From an uncultured Actinomycetes bacterium (GTDB taxonomy: Bacteria > Actinomycetota > Thermoleophilia > Solirubrobacterales > Solirubrobacteraceae), in NCBI GenBank assembly GCA_937888775.1, contig CALAQT010000150.1, forward strand, positions 1-9,891: a stretch of 9,891 nucleotides of DNA, given 5' to 3'. Under the pieces are notes generated by a model. It did no database searches. It saw only the letters and a program-made list of their open reading frames with translations, and had not been told where the DNA came from. Below are positions 1 to 6,313 of the stretch, one piece after another (positions within the stretch are counted from its first letter, which is position 1; the number at the start of each line of letters is the position of its first letter). The translations under genes and the position numbers were made by a program.

Positions 1-133
1 CTTCCCTCGAGACCCGTATCCACCACCAACTCTCACCCGAGGTGGACCGACAAACGGGGTCCGGTCAGATTCCGCAGGCACTTCCGGACGCCGCGACAAG
101 CTAGACGGTACAGCTAACAAGACGAACCGCTCG

Positions 134-164
134 ACACTCCGGGGCGCCAAGCGTCCCGGAGTGT
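134..164. terminator. Strong GC-rich hairpin, terminator-like
   Basis: Positions 134-146 pair with 152-164 as a 13-bp stem with one G-T wobble around the loop CCAAG. No T-tract follows (TCGCGTT comes next), so intrinsic termination is uncertain. It could instead be a transposon-end structure, because the decayed IS630 lies just downstream. The rest of 1-278 shows no gene that I can support. Confidence 0.4.
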
Positions 165-278
165 TCGCGTTAACAGGACCGCGGGTAGCAGCGCCTCGAT
201 GACGAGAACCACCTTCCACGAGATCTCGGTGCGGTCGCATAAGACGTCGCGCTGGCGGCCCTGTCGGGCGGAAGCCGA

Positions 279-509
279 GTGGCAATGCACCCAGCGCTTG
301 AATCGAGCACACCGCCTGCCGGCAAGCTCACCGACAAAGCGATCCGACGCGGCGTGTTCAGAACCGTCCCGGACCTGATCGACGCGATCGATGCCTACCT
401 CGCCGCAAACAACAAACACCCCGAACCGTTCATCTGGACCGCTACCACCGAACAGATCCTCGCGAAGGTCCGCCGCGGACGCGTCACCCTCGATGCAATC
501 ACCAACTAA
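279..509 (+). pseudogene. IS630-family transposase, C-terminal remnant
   Basis: The translated stretch resembles the conserved end of IS630-family DDE transposases: LTDKAIRRGVFRTVPDL, then a helix ending in AANNKHPEPFIWTATTEQILAKVRRGR. In the family this follows the WLNxVERWF block and the last catalytic Glu. Here the open frame is only about 76 codons, and an in-frame TAA lies at 240-242. Just upstream, another frame reads RLNRAHRL, which could be a degraded WLNxVERWF block, so at least one frameshift plus loss of the N-terminal catalytic part is likely. GTG at 279 is only the first start codon in the open frame, not a real start. The fragment is inactive. The family call rests on remembered motifs. 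Confidence 0.75.
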
Positions 510-524
510 AACCGAGACACACGA

Positions 525-625
525 CTAGGTCGGCACCGCCCGCGCAGACTGCGGGGGTGTTCTTCGCGTCGAGGATTACAGCCTCGACGCGGGGCCCACA
601 ATCTGCGAGAGGAGCGCCGACCTAG
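525..625. repeat. 101-bp structured element with perfect 10-bp terminal inverted repeats
   Basis: CTAGGTCGGC at 525-534 is exactly inverted at 616-625 (GCCGACCTAG). Inside is a second perfect 10-bp stem, 565-574 with 582-591, around the loop ATTACAG, plus a short CCCGC/GCGGG hairpin before it. The ends contain CTAG, and IS630 elements are known to insert at TA within CTAG. With the IS630 remnant next door this suggests a small non-autonomous element (MITE). A second reading is a structured RNA related to the leader at 5735-5813, which shares the GG-ATTRCAG-CC loop and a following AGGAG...CCGACC. The repeats are seen directly; both interpretations are inference. Confidence 0.6.
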
Positions 626-770
626 CTTCGACGCGACAGCGACCGGTCCTCCCAACCCTTGCCCGCACCGCCCGCTCGCGGCTCTGAACAGCCTTTTGAG
701 CTGAGGACATCTGGGCCTGACCTACGCCCCACCCGTGACGGCCCAGCGGCCGTGAGGCCTGGAGGCGGTA

Positions 771-1523
771 ATGGGGCCAGAACCTGCGGAGACACGACCC
801 ACACGTCGCCAATGCGATCGCGCGACGCGAAGCCGGGGACGGTGTTGCAGCAACGACGCTCGAGAAATAGGCTGGATCCCTTCCGTGGTGCCGGTTCCAG
901 TCATCGAGGTCGACCTAGAGCTCGGCCGCATCGCTGAGGTGGTCAGCGGCATTCTCGGTCGCCGCCAGCAACGCAAACAGGACGTCCTCGCCGACCTAGA
1001 GGACGACCTGGAGGCAGTTGGGGTAATCGTCTCGAGGATGAATCGTTTGTATGTCGATCTGCTGGAGGAGGTTCAGTGGAATGCGATCGGCTCGGGCTCC
1101 GAGCTCGAGAACCGCGACGAATTCATCCAGCAGATCCATCACTTTCTCCACGAGGATGTTCTCGTGTCTCGCTTGATCGAACTCCGAGGTCGCATTCAGG
1201 CCGCTTCTCAGAGCCGCAGGTTTCGCTGGCGTAGATCCCGAGACATGGTTACTGGGCTCCGTGGCCTCGATCAGGCGATCTCCGCGTATTTGGGGTTTCT
1301 GGAGGCGGTCCAGAAGAACGAGATCCAGCGCGATTCGAACGAGATGCCGCTCTGGAACCTCTCAACCGTGCTGCGTCTCCTCGAGGCGGAGGAAAACCCA
1401 GCTGAGCTTTCGCTTCGTGAACTCTGTGAGGAAGCGATACGCAATCGCCGCATCGATCTTGTTCACGCAATTGACGACTTGCAGGGGCAAGCCGTCCAAC
1501 ACGTCCGAATCCGGCGGCTGTAA
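771..1523 (+). CDS. Helical protein of unknown function
   Basis: I do not recognise the family. From about residue 44 on, the protein is acidic and strongly helical, with alternating Leu/Glu/Arg blocks (VIEVDLELGRIAEVV, RKQDVLADLEDDLEAVG, LYVDLLEEVQ), an RRFRWRRSRD basic patch near residue 157, and no signal peptide or membrane segment. ATG at 771 has GGAGG five bases upstream. However, the first 38 codons are Arg/Cys-rich with clearly lower third-position GC than the rest, so GTG at 885 or 888 may be the true start, giving about 212 residues with only a weak ribosome site. It stands alone, with no co-directional neighbour. It could be a small cytoplasmic helical-bundle protein carried with the accessory DNA. 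Function is not assignable from sequence. Confidence 0.7.
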   Translation: MGPEPAETRPTRRQCDRATRSRGRCCSNDAREIGWIPSVVPVPVIEVDLELGRIAEVVSGILGRRQQRKQDVLADLEDDLEAVGVIVSRMNRLYVDLLEEVQWNAIGSGSELENRDEFIQQIHHFLHEDVLVSRLIELRGRIQAASQSRRFRWRRSRDMVTGLRGLDQAISAYLGFLEAVQKNEIQRDSNEMPLWNLSTVLRLLEAEENPAELSLRELCEEAIRNRRIDLVHAIDDLQGQAVQHVRIRRL

Positions 1524-1847
1524 TCGCAGGGCTGCGCGCTTGCAATCGCGCCGCGTGACAACGCACACTCGACGCTTCTTGCCAAGCCTCGGACGACCGT
1601 GCGTGGGCCCGCAAAGTTGATCCCGCCAACGGTCCGGCTCGACCAGTTCCGCCGCCAAGACCGCCTTGTCGCCGGACCGTTGCGGAAGCACTGCAAACGC
1701 GACGAGCCTCATCGATGCACTCCTTCGTGGGCGTTCGCGAACTATAGAACCGCGCCGCGGGGACAAAACGCCGATCTACCGGCCTTCTAGCGGCGGTGGA
1801 GCGTCTGGATCGGCAACCGAGCGCGTCTTGACCGATCGCCTCTCGCG
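1524..1847. other. Gene-free stretch of about 320 bp
   Basis: No frame on either strand has a convincing protein. The minus-strand frames running through here are extensions of shadows of the flanking genes. The notable structure is the 12-bp inverted repeat at 1627-1682, listed separately. Confidence 0.55.
1627..1682. repeat. Perfect 12-bp inverted repeat with 32-nt spacer
   Basis: CAACGGTCCGGC (1627-1638) is exactly inverted at 1671-1682. It lies between the convergent ends of the plus-strand unknown gene and the minus-strand PASTA remnant. It could act as a bidirectional terminator or be the trace of a small mobile element. No T-tract is present. Confidence 0.55.
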
Positions 1848-2319
1848 TCAGTGCTTGCCGCGGCTGACGGTGAGCGCGACCTTGGTCCCCGGCTTGTGCT
1901 TGCTTCCGGCCTTCGGGGTGGTGAAAATGACCTTGCCCTTGCCCACTGTCGAGGATTTGTGCTTCGTGATCGTGCCGACAGAGCAATGGCCCTGCTTCAG
2001 CGCATGCTTCGCGGCCTCCAGAGTCTTGCCCCTGAGCTTCGGGACCAGACACTGAAGCGCCTTGTGCTTGTGTTCTTGGGGAGATGCGGCTTGAAGTTCA
2101 GCTAAACGTCGCCGTCGCGTACGGCTGACCGCTCATGACCATCGAGAGATCACTCAGCTCCGCTTCCCATTGTTCTCTGGCGCCGAGACCGCCGGGGAGG
2201 TAGTAGCCCCTCCCCAGCGGCGCTGCCCCGTCGTAGACGTCGACCGTGGCGGTGCCCGACAACTTCAGCCCGGCAGGTATCGGCTCCGGGGGGCTTACGG
2301 CAGTACCGGTTACACCTAG
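1848..2319 (-). pseudogene. Frameshifted 3' part of a PASTA-domain protein
   Basis: The last ~65 codons read as a PASTA domain: CLVPKLRGKTLEAAKHAL, a Cys-Ser-Val-Gly turn, then PKAGSKHKPGTKVALTVS and the stop. PASTA domains bind peptidoglycan or muropeptides in Ser/Thr kinases and penicillin-binding proteins, and also occur in secreted proteins of high-GC actinobacteria. Upstream, a second frame (about 2098-2319) reads as a beta-rich segment (KLSGTATVDVYDGAAPLGRG ... SGQPYATATF) that stops at TGA 2098-2100. Two single-base losses, near 2104 (TTT-AGCTGA) and near 2075 (AAGAA-CACAAG), would join the frames into one chain ending ...ATATF-x-LNFKPHLPK-HKHKALQCLVPK. No start codon is found: the open frame begins at a TAG at 2320-2322, so the N-terminus is lost as well. 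Joining the segments is inference; the PASTA match is strong. Confidence 0.7.
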
Positions 2320-2323
2320 CTAG

Positions 2324-3637
2324 CTAGTGCCCGTGCCCGTGCCCGCCGCCAGCGGTCGCGAACTTGTAGATGGTGCTTGACGTGAATGTCTGTCCCGGGT
2401 CCAGCCGAGTCGTGGGGAAGGTCGACTCGTTGGGCGAGTCAGGATAGTGCTGTGTCTCCAGCGTGAACCCGTCGCTCTGGCGATAGGTATTGCCGCTGGG
2501 CCCGACGAGATCGCCGACCAGGAAGTTCCCGGAATAGAACTGCACGCCGGGCTCGGTTGTGTAGGTCGACAGCACGCGACCGCTGCTTGGATCCTCGGCC
2601 ACCGCTGCCAGCTTCATCCCGGAGCCGTTGAGCACCCAGTTGTGGTCGAAGCCGTGCGCGAGGACCAACTGGTTGCCCTCGGGCGCGCCGGCGCTGTGGA
2701 TGTCCCGGCCAATTGGCTTGAGCGTGCGGAAGTCGAACGGCGTGCCCGCCACCGGTACGATCTGACCCGTCGGAATCAGGTTCGCGTTGGTCGGCGTGAA
2801 GCTGTCGGCGTTGATCTGCAGCAGCTGGCCGAACACGTCGCCCGACCCCTCACCCGCCAGGTTGAAGTACGTGTGGTTGGTGAGGTTGATGACCGTTGAC
2901 TTGGTCGTCGTCGCGCTGTAGTCGATATGCAGGGCATTGTCCTGGGTGAGCGTGTAGGTGACCACGTTGCTCACTTGTCCGGGAAAGCCGTTGTAGCCGT
3001 CAGGATCGGTGTAGGTCAGCTTCAGGGAAACGGAGTGCGGGCCGGCCGACGGGGTCGCGTTCCACACCTGCGTGTTGTACGCGTCTGGCCCGCCGTGCAG
3101 GGTGTTCGGGCCGTTGTTCTGCGGCAGGGTGTACACGGTGCCGTCGAGCGCGAACTTTCCGTTCGCGATCCGGTTTGCGTAGCGCCCGATGATCGCGCCG
3201 AAGTAGGTGTCGCCCGAGCCGCCGGCGGGCGGATTGGTGAAGTCCGTCACGTAGCCCTGCAGGTCCGGGAAGCCGAGAGCGACGTCCTTGACGTGGCCGC
3301 GTCGATCCGGCACCCAGATCGACTGCACGACGCCGCCGTAGTTGGTGATCTTGACGGTCATCTGATGGGCGTTGGACAGCGTGTACAGACTCGCGGGCAG
3401 CGCTTGGTTGAGAGGTGGATGAGCGGGCACGGTGCCCCACGGCTGGCTCGTGATGCTCAGAACGCCGGCCCCATGGACCACTTTCTGAACGGAATGTGAC
3501 CTCGATTTAGAACGGTGGTTGGAGCGGCTGGCGCGGGCGGATGCTCCGACGGCCAGCGCCGCCGCGACGGTGGCGGCCAGCACAAGGGCCAACACGACGC
3601 TCGCGGATCTCCGGGGGGAGTGTAAGGCGTGATGCAT
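2324..3637 (-). CDS. galM: Secreted aldose 1-epimerase (galactose mutarotase)
   Basis: Interconverts alpha and beta anomers of aldoses such as galactose, glucose, xylose or arabinose. Residues 1-35 form a signal peptide (Arg-Arg, then a Leu/Val/Ala core, then ASA), so it acts outside the cytoplasm. Family landmarks are in order: GRYANRIANG (151-160), HGG (181-183), NHTYFNLAG (254-262), FDHNW (330-334), QFYSGNF (366-372) and LETQHYPDSPN (393-403). His181, His255, Asp331 and Glu394 correspond to the two catalytic histidines, the aspartate and the general-base glutamate of characterised GalM enzymes. The length of 437 exceeds the usual ~340-350 because of the signal peptide, a basic Ser/His linker and a GGGHGHGH tail. 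ATG at 3637 has GGAG seven bases upstream. A LacI-type operator lies 81 bp upstream. Substrate preference cannot be told from sequence. Confidence 0.95.
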   Translation of the reverse strand: MHHALHSPRRSASVVLALVLAATVAAALAVGASARASRSNHRSKSRSHSVQKVVHGAGVLSITSQPWGTVPAHPPLNQALPASLYTLSNAHQMTVKITNYGGVVQSIWVPDRRGHVKDVALGFPDLQGYVTDFTNPPAGGSGDTYFGAIIGRYANRIANGKFALDGTVYTLPQNNGPNTLHGGPDAYNTQVWNATPSAGPHSVSLKLTYTDPDGYNGFPGQVSNVVTYTLTQDNALHIDYSATTTKSTVINLTNHTYFNLAGEGSGDVFGQLLQINADSFTPTNANLIPTGQIVPVAGTPFDFRTLKPIGRDIHSAGAPEGNQLVLAHGFDHNWVLNGSGMKLAAVAEDPSSGRVLSTYTTEPGVQFYSGNFLVGDLVGPSGNTYRQSDGFTLETQHYPDSPNESTFPTTRLDPGQTFTSSTIYKFATAGGGHGHGH

Positions 3638-3718
3638 GGATGCTCCATCCTCTCTCGTGCTCGCCCGGCCAAAATCCGAGCAAGCGATATCCCATTTTTC
3701 GGCGCCCTCACGCCCGAT

Positions 3719-3734
3719 GTGTTAACGCTAACAC
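3719..3734. promoter_or_regulatory. LacI/GalR-type operator upstream of the epimerase
   Basis: GTGTTAACGCTAACAC is a 16-bp near-perfect palindrome, with one mismatched pair of positions (14 of 16 symmetric) and a central CG. This is the form typical of LacI-family sugar repressor sites. It sits about 80 bp upstream of the epimerase ATG, inside its promoter region, so the gene is probably repressed until a sugar ligand is present. No lacI-family gene is in the window. I could not place -10/-35 boxes confidently. Confidence 0.75.
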
Positions 3735-3862
3735 GCTGGCGCGGACACCGCGTATTTCTTGTCGAGAAGAGGGCGAGGATCAGGCGGCGCGACGGCTGAT
3801 CCGGCGACGCAGCTGAAGAGACGGGTGGCCGGGTGACGACCAGCCGTCTCGCGAACGGTGCG

Positions 3863-3939
3863 TCAGGTGGCCGACCGGCCACCGTCGACAGACAGGACGA
3901 TGCCCTGCACGAAGCTGGCCTGGTCGCTGGCCAAGTAAG
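3863..3939 (-). pseudogene. SDR oxidoreductase, 3' part, cut by IS110
   Basis: The minus strand encodes YLASDQASFVQGIVLSVDGG followed by RSAT and a TGA at 3863-3865, the standard C-terminus of short-chain dehydrogenase/reductases (YLASDxASFVTGxxLxVDGG). Homology stops exactly at the Tyr codon, after which IS110 sequence begins. The preceding part of the protein (PEEIATAVA) is found at the other side of the IS, at 5450-5575. With the IS removed and one AG/CT core kept, the codons are GCA GTC GCT TAC TTG GCC (AVAYLA), in frame. The gene is therefore an SDR inactivated by insertion. Its Rossmann part is not in the window. Confidence 0.85.
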
Positions 3940-4199
3940 TCGTGATGGCGGGCTCGCCACCGTCGGCTCGGTGAAATCGGGGTTGCGTGGCTCGCGTGCG
4001 GGGTCGGGGTGGGTGACGATCTGTGGGCCGCGCGCCGACGCCGACTTTTGCTTGGTGCTCTGAGCCCGTAAGTAAGTCTGGCGTGGGAGCTTTGGCCGGA
4101 ACCCCGGACTGTTGCCTTGAGCACGCGCTACAGCATCGCTTGTAATGCGGAGCTCCCGCGGGCGGTGACCGTTGTCGATCTGACCGAAGGGAGCTGCTG
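3940..4199 (+). ncRNA. Candidate bridge RNA region in the IS110 left end
   Basis: IS110-group elements are known to express a non-coding bridge RNA from the end upstream of the recombinase gene; its two loops pair with target and donor DNA. This 260-bp region has no gene. It contains AAGTAAG at 4070-4076, identical to the left target plus core at 3933-3939, with the match continuing TC on both sides. It also has CTACAG at 4128-4133, identical to the right end plus core at 5446-5451. The order, target match before donor match, fits the known bridge RNA layout. The matches are short and could be chance, and I could not identify the right-hand guides. Confidence 0.45.
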
Positions 4200-5434
4200 A
4201 TGGAACGGATCGTTGAGCGCCCCGGCGCGCTGGACGTACACCAGGCGAGCGTTACCGCGTGCGTTCGCGTTTGGCAGGAGCGCAAGCTCGAGGAGCACGT
4301 GGCGGAGTTCAGAACGACTGTCCATGGTCTGCTGGCGCTGCGGGACTGGCTGGAGGCGCTCGGGGTCAAGCAGGTCGTGATGGAGGCCACCGGTGTTTAT
4401 TGGAAGCCGGTGTGGGCGATCCTGGAGGACCGGTTCGAGTTGATGCTGGTGAACGCCAGGCACGTCAAGCAGGTCCCCGGACGGAAAACGGATGTCAAGG
4501 ACGCGCAATGGCTCTGCCAGCTGTTGGAGGCCGGTCTGTTGCGCGAGAGCTTGGTGCCGCCCAAGCCGATCCGCACGCTGCGCACCTCACGCGGTATCGC
4601 AAAACGCAGATCAACGACCGTTCGCGGGAGACCGCGAGGCTGCACAAGATCCTCGAGGACACCGGGATCAAGCTCGGCACTGTCGCGAGCAACATCATCG
4701 GCAAGTCCGGGCGGGACATGCTCGACGCGCTCGTGGCTGGCACGACCGACCCGGCCGTGCTCGCCGAGCTCGCGCGCGGGCACTTGCGCAAGAAGATCCC
4801 CGCGCTCAAGGAGGCGCTGGTGGGACGCTTCGAGGCCGAGCACGCGCTGGTGGTCGGGCAGATCCTCGCGCACATCGACTTCCTCGACGAGGCGATCGAC
4901 CGGCTGTCTGACGCGATCGAGGAGCAGATCGCCCCGTTCGCCGCCCAGCGCGACCTGCTGATGACGATCCCCGGCGTCAGACAACGCGCCGCCGAGGTCC
5001 TGATCGCCGAGATCGGCGTCGACATGACCGCGTTCCCAACCCCCAAGCACCTCGCGTCATGGGCCGGCGTGTGCCCAGGCAACGACCAATCCGCCGGCAA
5101 ACGCCGCTCCGGCAAAACCCGCAAAGGATCCAAATGGCTGCGCGCGACACTGACCGAATCCGCTAACGCCGCCGCCCGAACCAAGAACTCATACCTCGCC
5201 GCCCAATACCAGCGACTACGTGGCCGCCGCGGCCACTCCAAAGCCGTCACCGCCGTCGGCCACTCGATCCTCACCGCCGCCTGGCACATGCTCCAAACCG
5301 GCGAGCTATACCACGACCTCGGCGGCGACTACTTCACCCGCCAAAACCCCGACCGCCTCACCAAACGTCTGATCCGACAACTCGAAGCGCTCGGACACAA
5401 CGTCACGATCCAACCCCAGGAGGCCGTCGCCTGA
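4200..5434 (+). pseudogene. IS110-family transposase, one-base frameshift
   Basis: A DEDD-type recombinase that excises and inserts the element. Part 1 (frame of ATG 4200) has LDVHQASV with Asp12, VVMEATGVYWKP with Glu62 and KTDVKDAQWLC with Asp98/Asp101, the RuvC-like catalytic set. The frame then breaks after codon 128. Reading resumes in another frame with LTRYRKTQINDRSRETAR, a coiled-coil region, the IPGVRQRAAEVLIAEIG block, and the C-terminal domain with GVCPGNDQSAGKRRSGK, whose Ser is the likely nucleophile. Restoring one base near 4584 (CGCACC for CGCAACC) gives RTLRNLTRYRKT, the family sequence, and a protein of about 411 residues, normal length. AAGGGAG lies 8 bases before the ATG. 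Because the rest is intact, a sequencing error is as likely as recent inactivation. Confidence 0.9.
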
Positions 5435-5449
5435 CGGGGATTTCACTAC

Positions 5450-5575
5450 AGCGACTGCGGTGGCGATCTCCTCGGGCGCCGCGACGCGCCCGGCTGGTGC
5501 CATGGAGGCCAGCTGATCGAGTGCTTCCCCCTCGCTGGCTGCTGGTCCTGGTGCATTCCGACGGCGCGCGAGTCC
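5450..5575 (-). pseudogene. SDR oxidoreductase, internal part, on the other side of the IS110
   Basis: Read on the minus strand: GEALDQLASMAPAGRVAAP followed by EEIATAVA, ending at the IS110 core. This is the helix-plus-PxEIAxAVAxLAS region that precedes the SDR C-terminus found at 3863-3937. Farther upstream, NAPGPAA resembles a decayed RVNAVSPGP motif, and before that the similarity is lost. The 5' two-thirds (TGxxxGIG cofactor motif, Ser/Tyr-x3-Lys catalytic residues) are missing, probably removed with or replaced by the second IS110 element to the right. The fragment was thus already damaged on its 5' side, either before or after the first insertion. The boundary near 5575 is approximate. 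Confidence 0.8.
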
Positions 5576-5734
5576 GGTCGCAGAGCCTCCGATCGGCCCG
5601 GCGATGCATCGGGTTGCCGTACCCGCGGAATCACGAAACCAGGCATCTGGGACTCCCGGCTGAAAGTCCTCCTATCCGCCGAAAGATGTCATGTGCCGGT
5701 TGGCGTGACCCCGGCGGTGAAGGTGGCCGGCCCT

Positions 5735-5813
5735 CCACGTCGGACGGCATCAGAAGGCACGCGCGGATTGCAGCCGCGCGACCGGCCATTCGATCAGGAG
5801 GTACCGACCGTGG
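5735..5813 (+). ncRNA. Structured leader of the second IS110 element
   Basis: An outer stem pairs 5735-5743 (CCACGTCGG) with 5804-5813 (CCGACCGTGG, one bulged C). Inside it, 5760-5766 pairs with 5774-5780 as a perfect 7-bp stem with the loop ATTGCAG. AGGAGG at 5796-5801 lies unpaired between the two. This is the non-coding region upstream of an IS110 transposase, where IS110-group elements encode their bridge RNA. The same loop and the AGGAG...CCGACC tail recur at 565-622. Pairing is seen by eye; the RNA identity is inference. Confidence 0.4.
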
Positions 5814-5902
5814 TTCACGGTATGCGATGCCCTGCGCGCCTGGCTGCTGGTCGGCACGTGCTGGATGACGTGTGGGCTGTCGAAGGGGTGGTGGTCGCGT
5901 GA
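5810..5902 (+). CDS. Possible 30-residue leader peptide overlapping the IS110 transposase start
   Basis: GTG at 5810 follows AGGAGG (5796-5801) at an eight-base spacing. The 30-codon frame has no internal stop and ends in TGA 5900-5902, overlapping the transposase GTG (5899) as GTGA, the classic arrangement for translational coupling. The peptide (VHGMRCPARLAAGRHVLDD..., Val-rich end) resembles nothing I know. It could instead be a chance frame in the leader RNA, with AGGAGG serving another role. Confidence 0.35.
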   Translation: MVHGMRCPARLAAGRHVLDDVWAVEGVVVA

Positions 5903-6313
5903 CCCTTGTCATGGGGATAGATCAGCACCGGGCGCAGATCTCGGCGGAGTTCGTTCGACACCGTCACGGGCGAGGTGTTCCGTGCGCGGGTCGCGCCGGC
6001 CGACCGGGCCGGTGTCCGCAAGTTCCTGACCCGGTTCAAGAATGAGGATCTCAAGGTCGCGTTAGAGGCCACGACCGGCTGGCGGTTCCTGGCCGAGGAG
6101 CTCGAACGGGTTGGTGGCGAGGTGCACCTGGCGGAGGTGGTCCAGACCAGCGGTCTGAAGGGCCGCGGCAAGCGCCCGAAGACCGACTGGGCCGACGCGA
6201 GGCATCTGCGTGAGCTGCTGTTGATCGGCCGCCTGCCGGAGTCGTGGATCGCGCCCGCGCACCTGCTCGACTTGCGCGCTCGGGTGCGGTGCCGGCATAC
6301 GCTGGTGCATCAG
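5899..6313 (+). pseudogene. Second IS110-family transposase, N-terminal part only
   Basis: Differs in sequence from the transposase at 4200-5434. VTLVMGIDQHRAQISAEF carries the first catalytic Asp. After a one-base insertion near 5956 the next frame continues DTVTGEVFRARVAPADRAGV, then VALEATTGWRF (Glu), KTDWADARHLREL (two Asp) and ILDLRARVR-type sequence ending RHTLVHQ. Family members continue with about 200 more residues, including the C-terminal domain with the nucleophile Ser. Here the homology stops at 6313 and the end of the opposite-strand gene begins. The element therefore has no right end and cannot move by itself. GTG at 5899 is the likely start; ATG at 5911 is an alternative. Confidence 0.85.

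Larger units (their letters stand above)
3938..5449 (+). mobile_element. IS110-group insertion sequence, about 1.51 kb, both ends defined
   Basis: The boundaries come from the SDR gene it interrupts. The host frame breaks after AAGTA at 3937 and resumes at CGACTGC from 5452, with an AG dinucleotide at both edges (3938-3939 and 5450-5451) acting as the recombination core. There are no terminal inverted repeats at the very ends and no multi-base target duplication, as expected for IS110 recombinases. GTGAAATC at 3971-3978 is inverted at 5438-5445 (GATTTCAC) near the right end, a possible subterminal feature. The left non-coding end is about 260 bp and the right one about 15 bp, which fits the IS110 group rather than the IS1111 group. 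Confidence 0.85.

Noticed and set aside
114..419. Minus-strand frame of 101 codons with a hydrophobic stretch
   Set aside because: Overlaps the recognisable IS630 remnant on the other strand and includes the hairpin at 134-164. No family resemblance.
1249..2052. Long minus-strand frame of 267 codons
   Set aside because: It runs in the wrong frame through both the PASTA coding sequence and the opposite-strand gene at 771-1523. Its composition is Arg/Gln/Gly-rich without motifs.
4575..4595. Programmed ribosomal frameshift in the IS110 transposase
   Set aside because: No slippery heptamer at the break, and IS110 transposases are normally made from one frame; a lost base explains it better.
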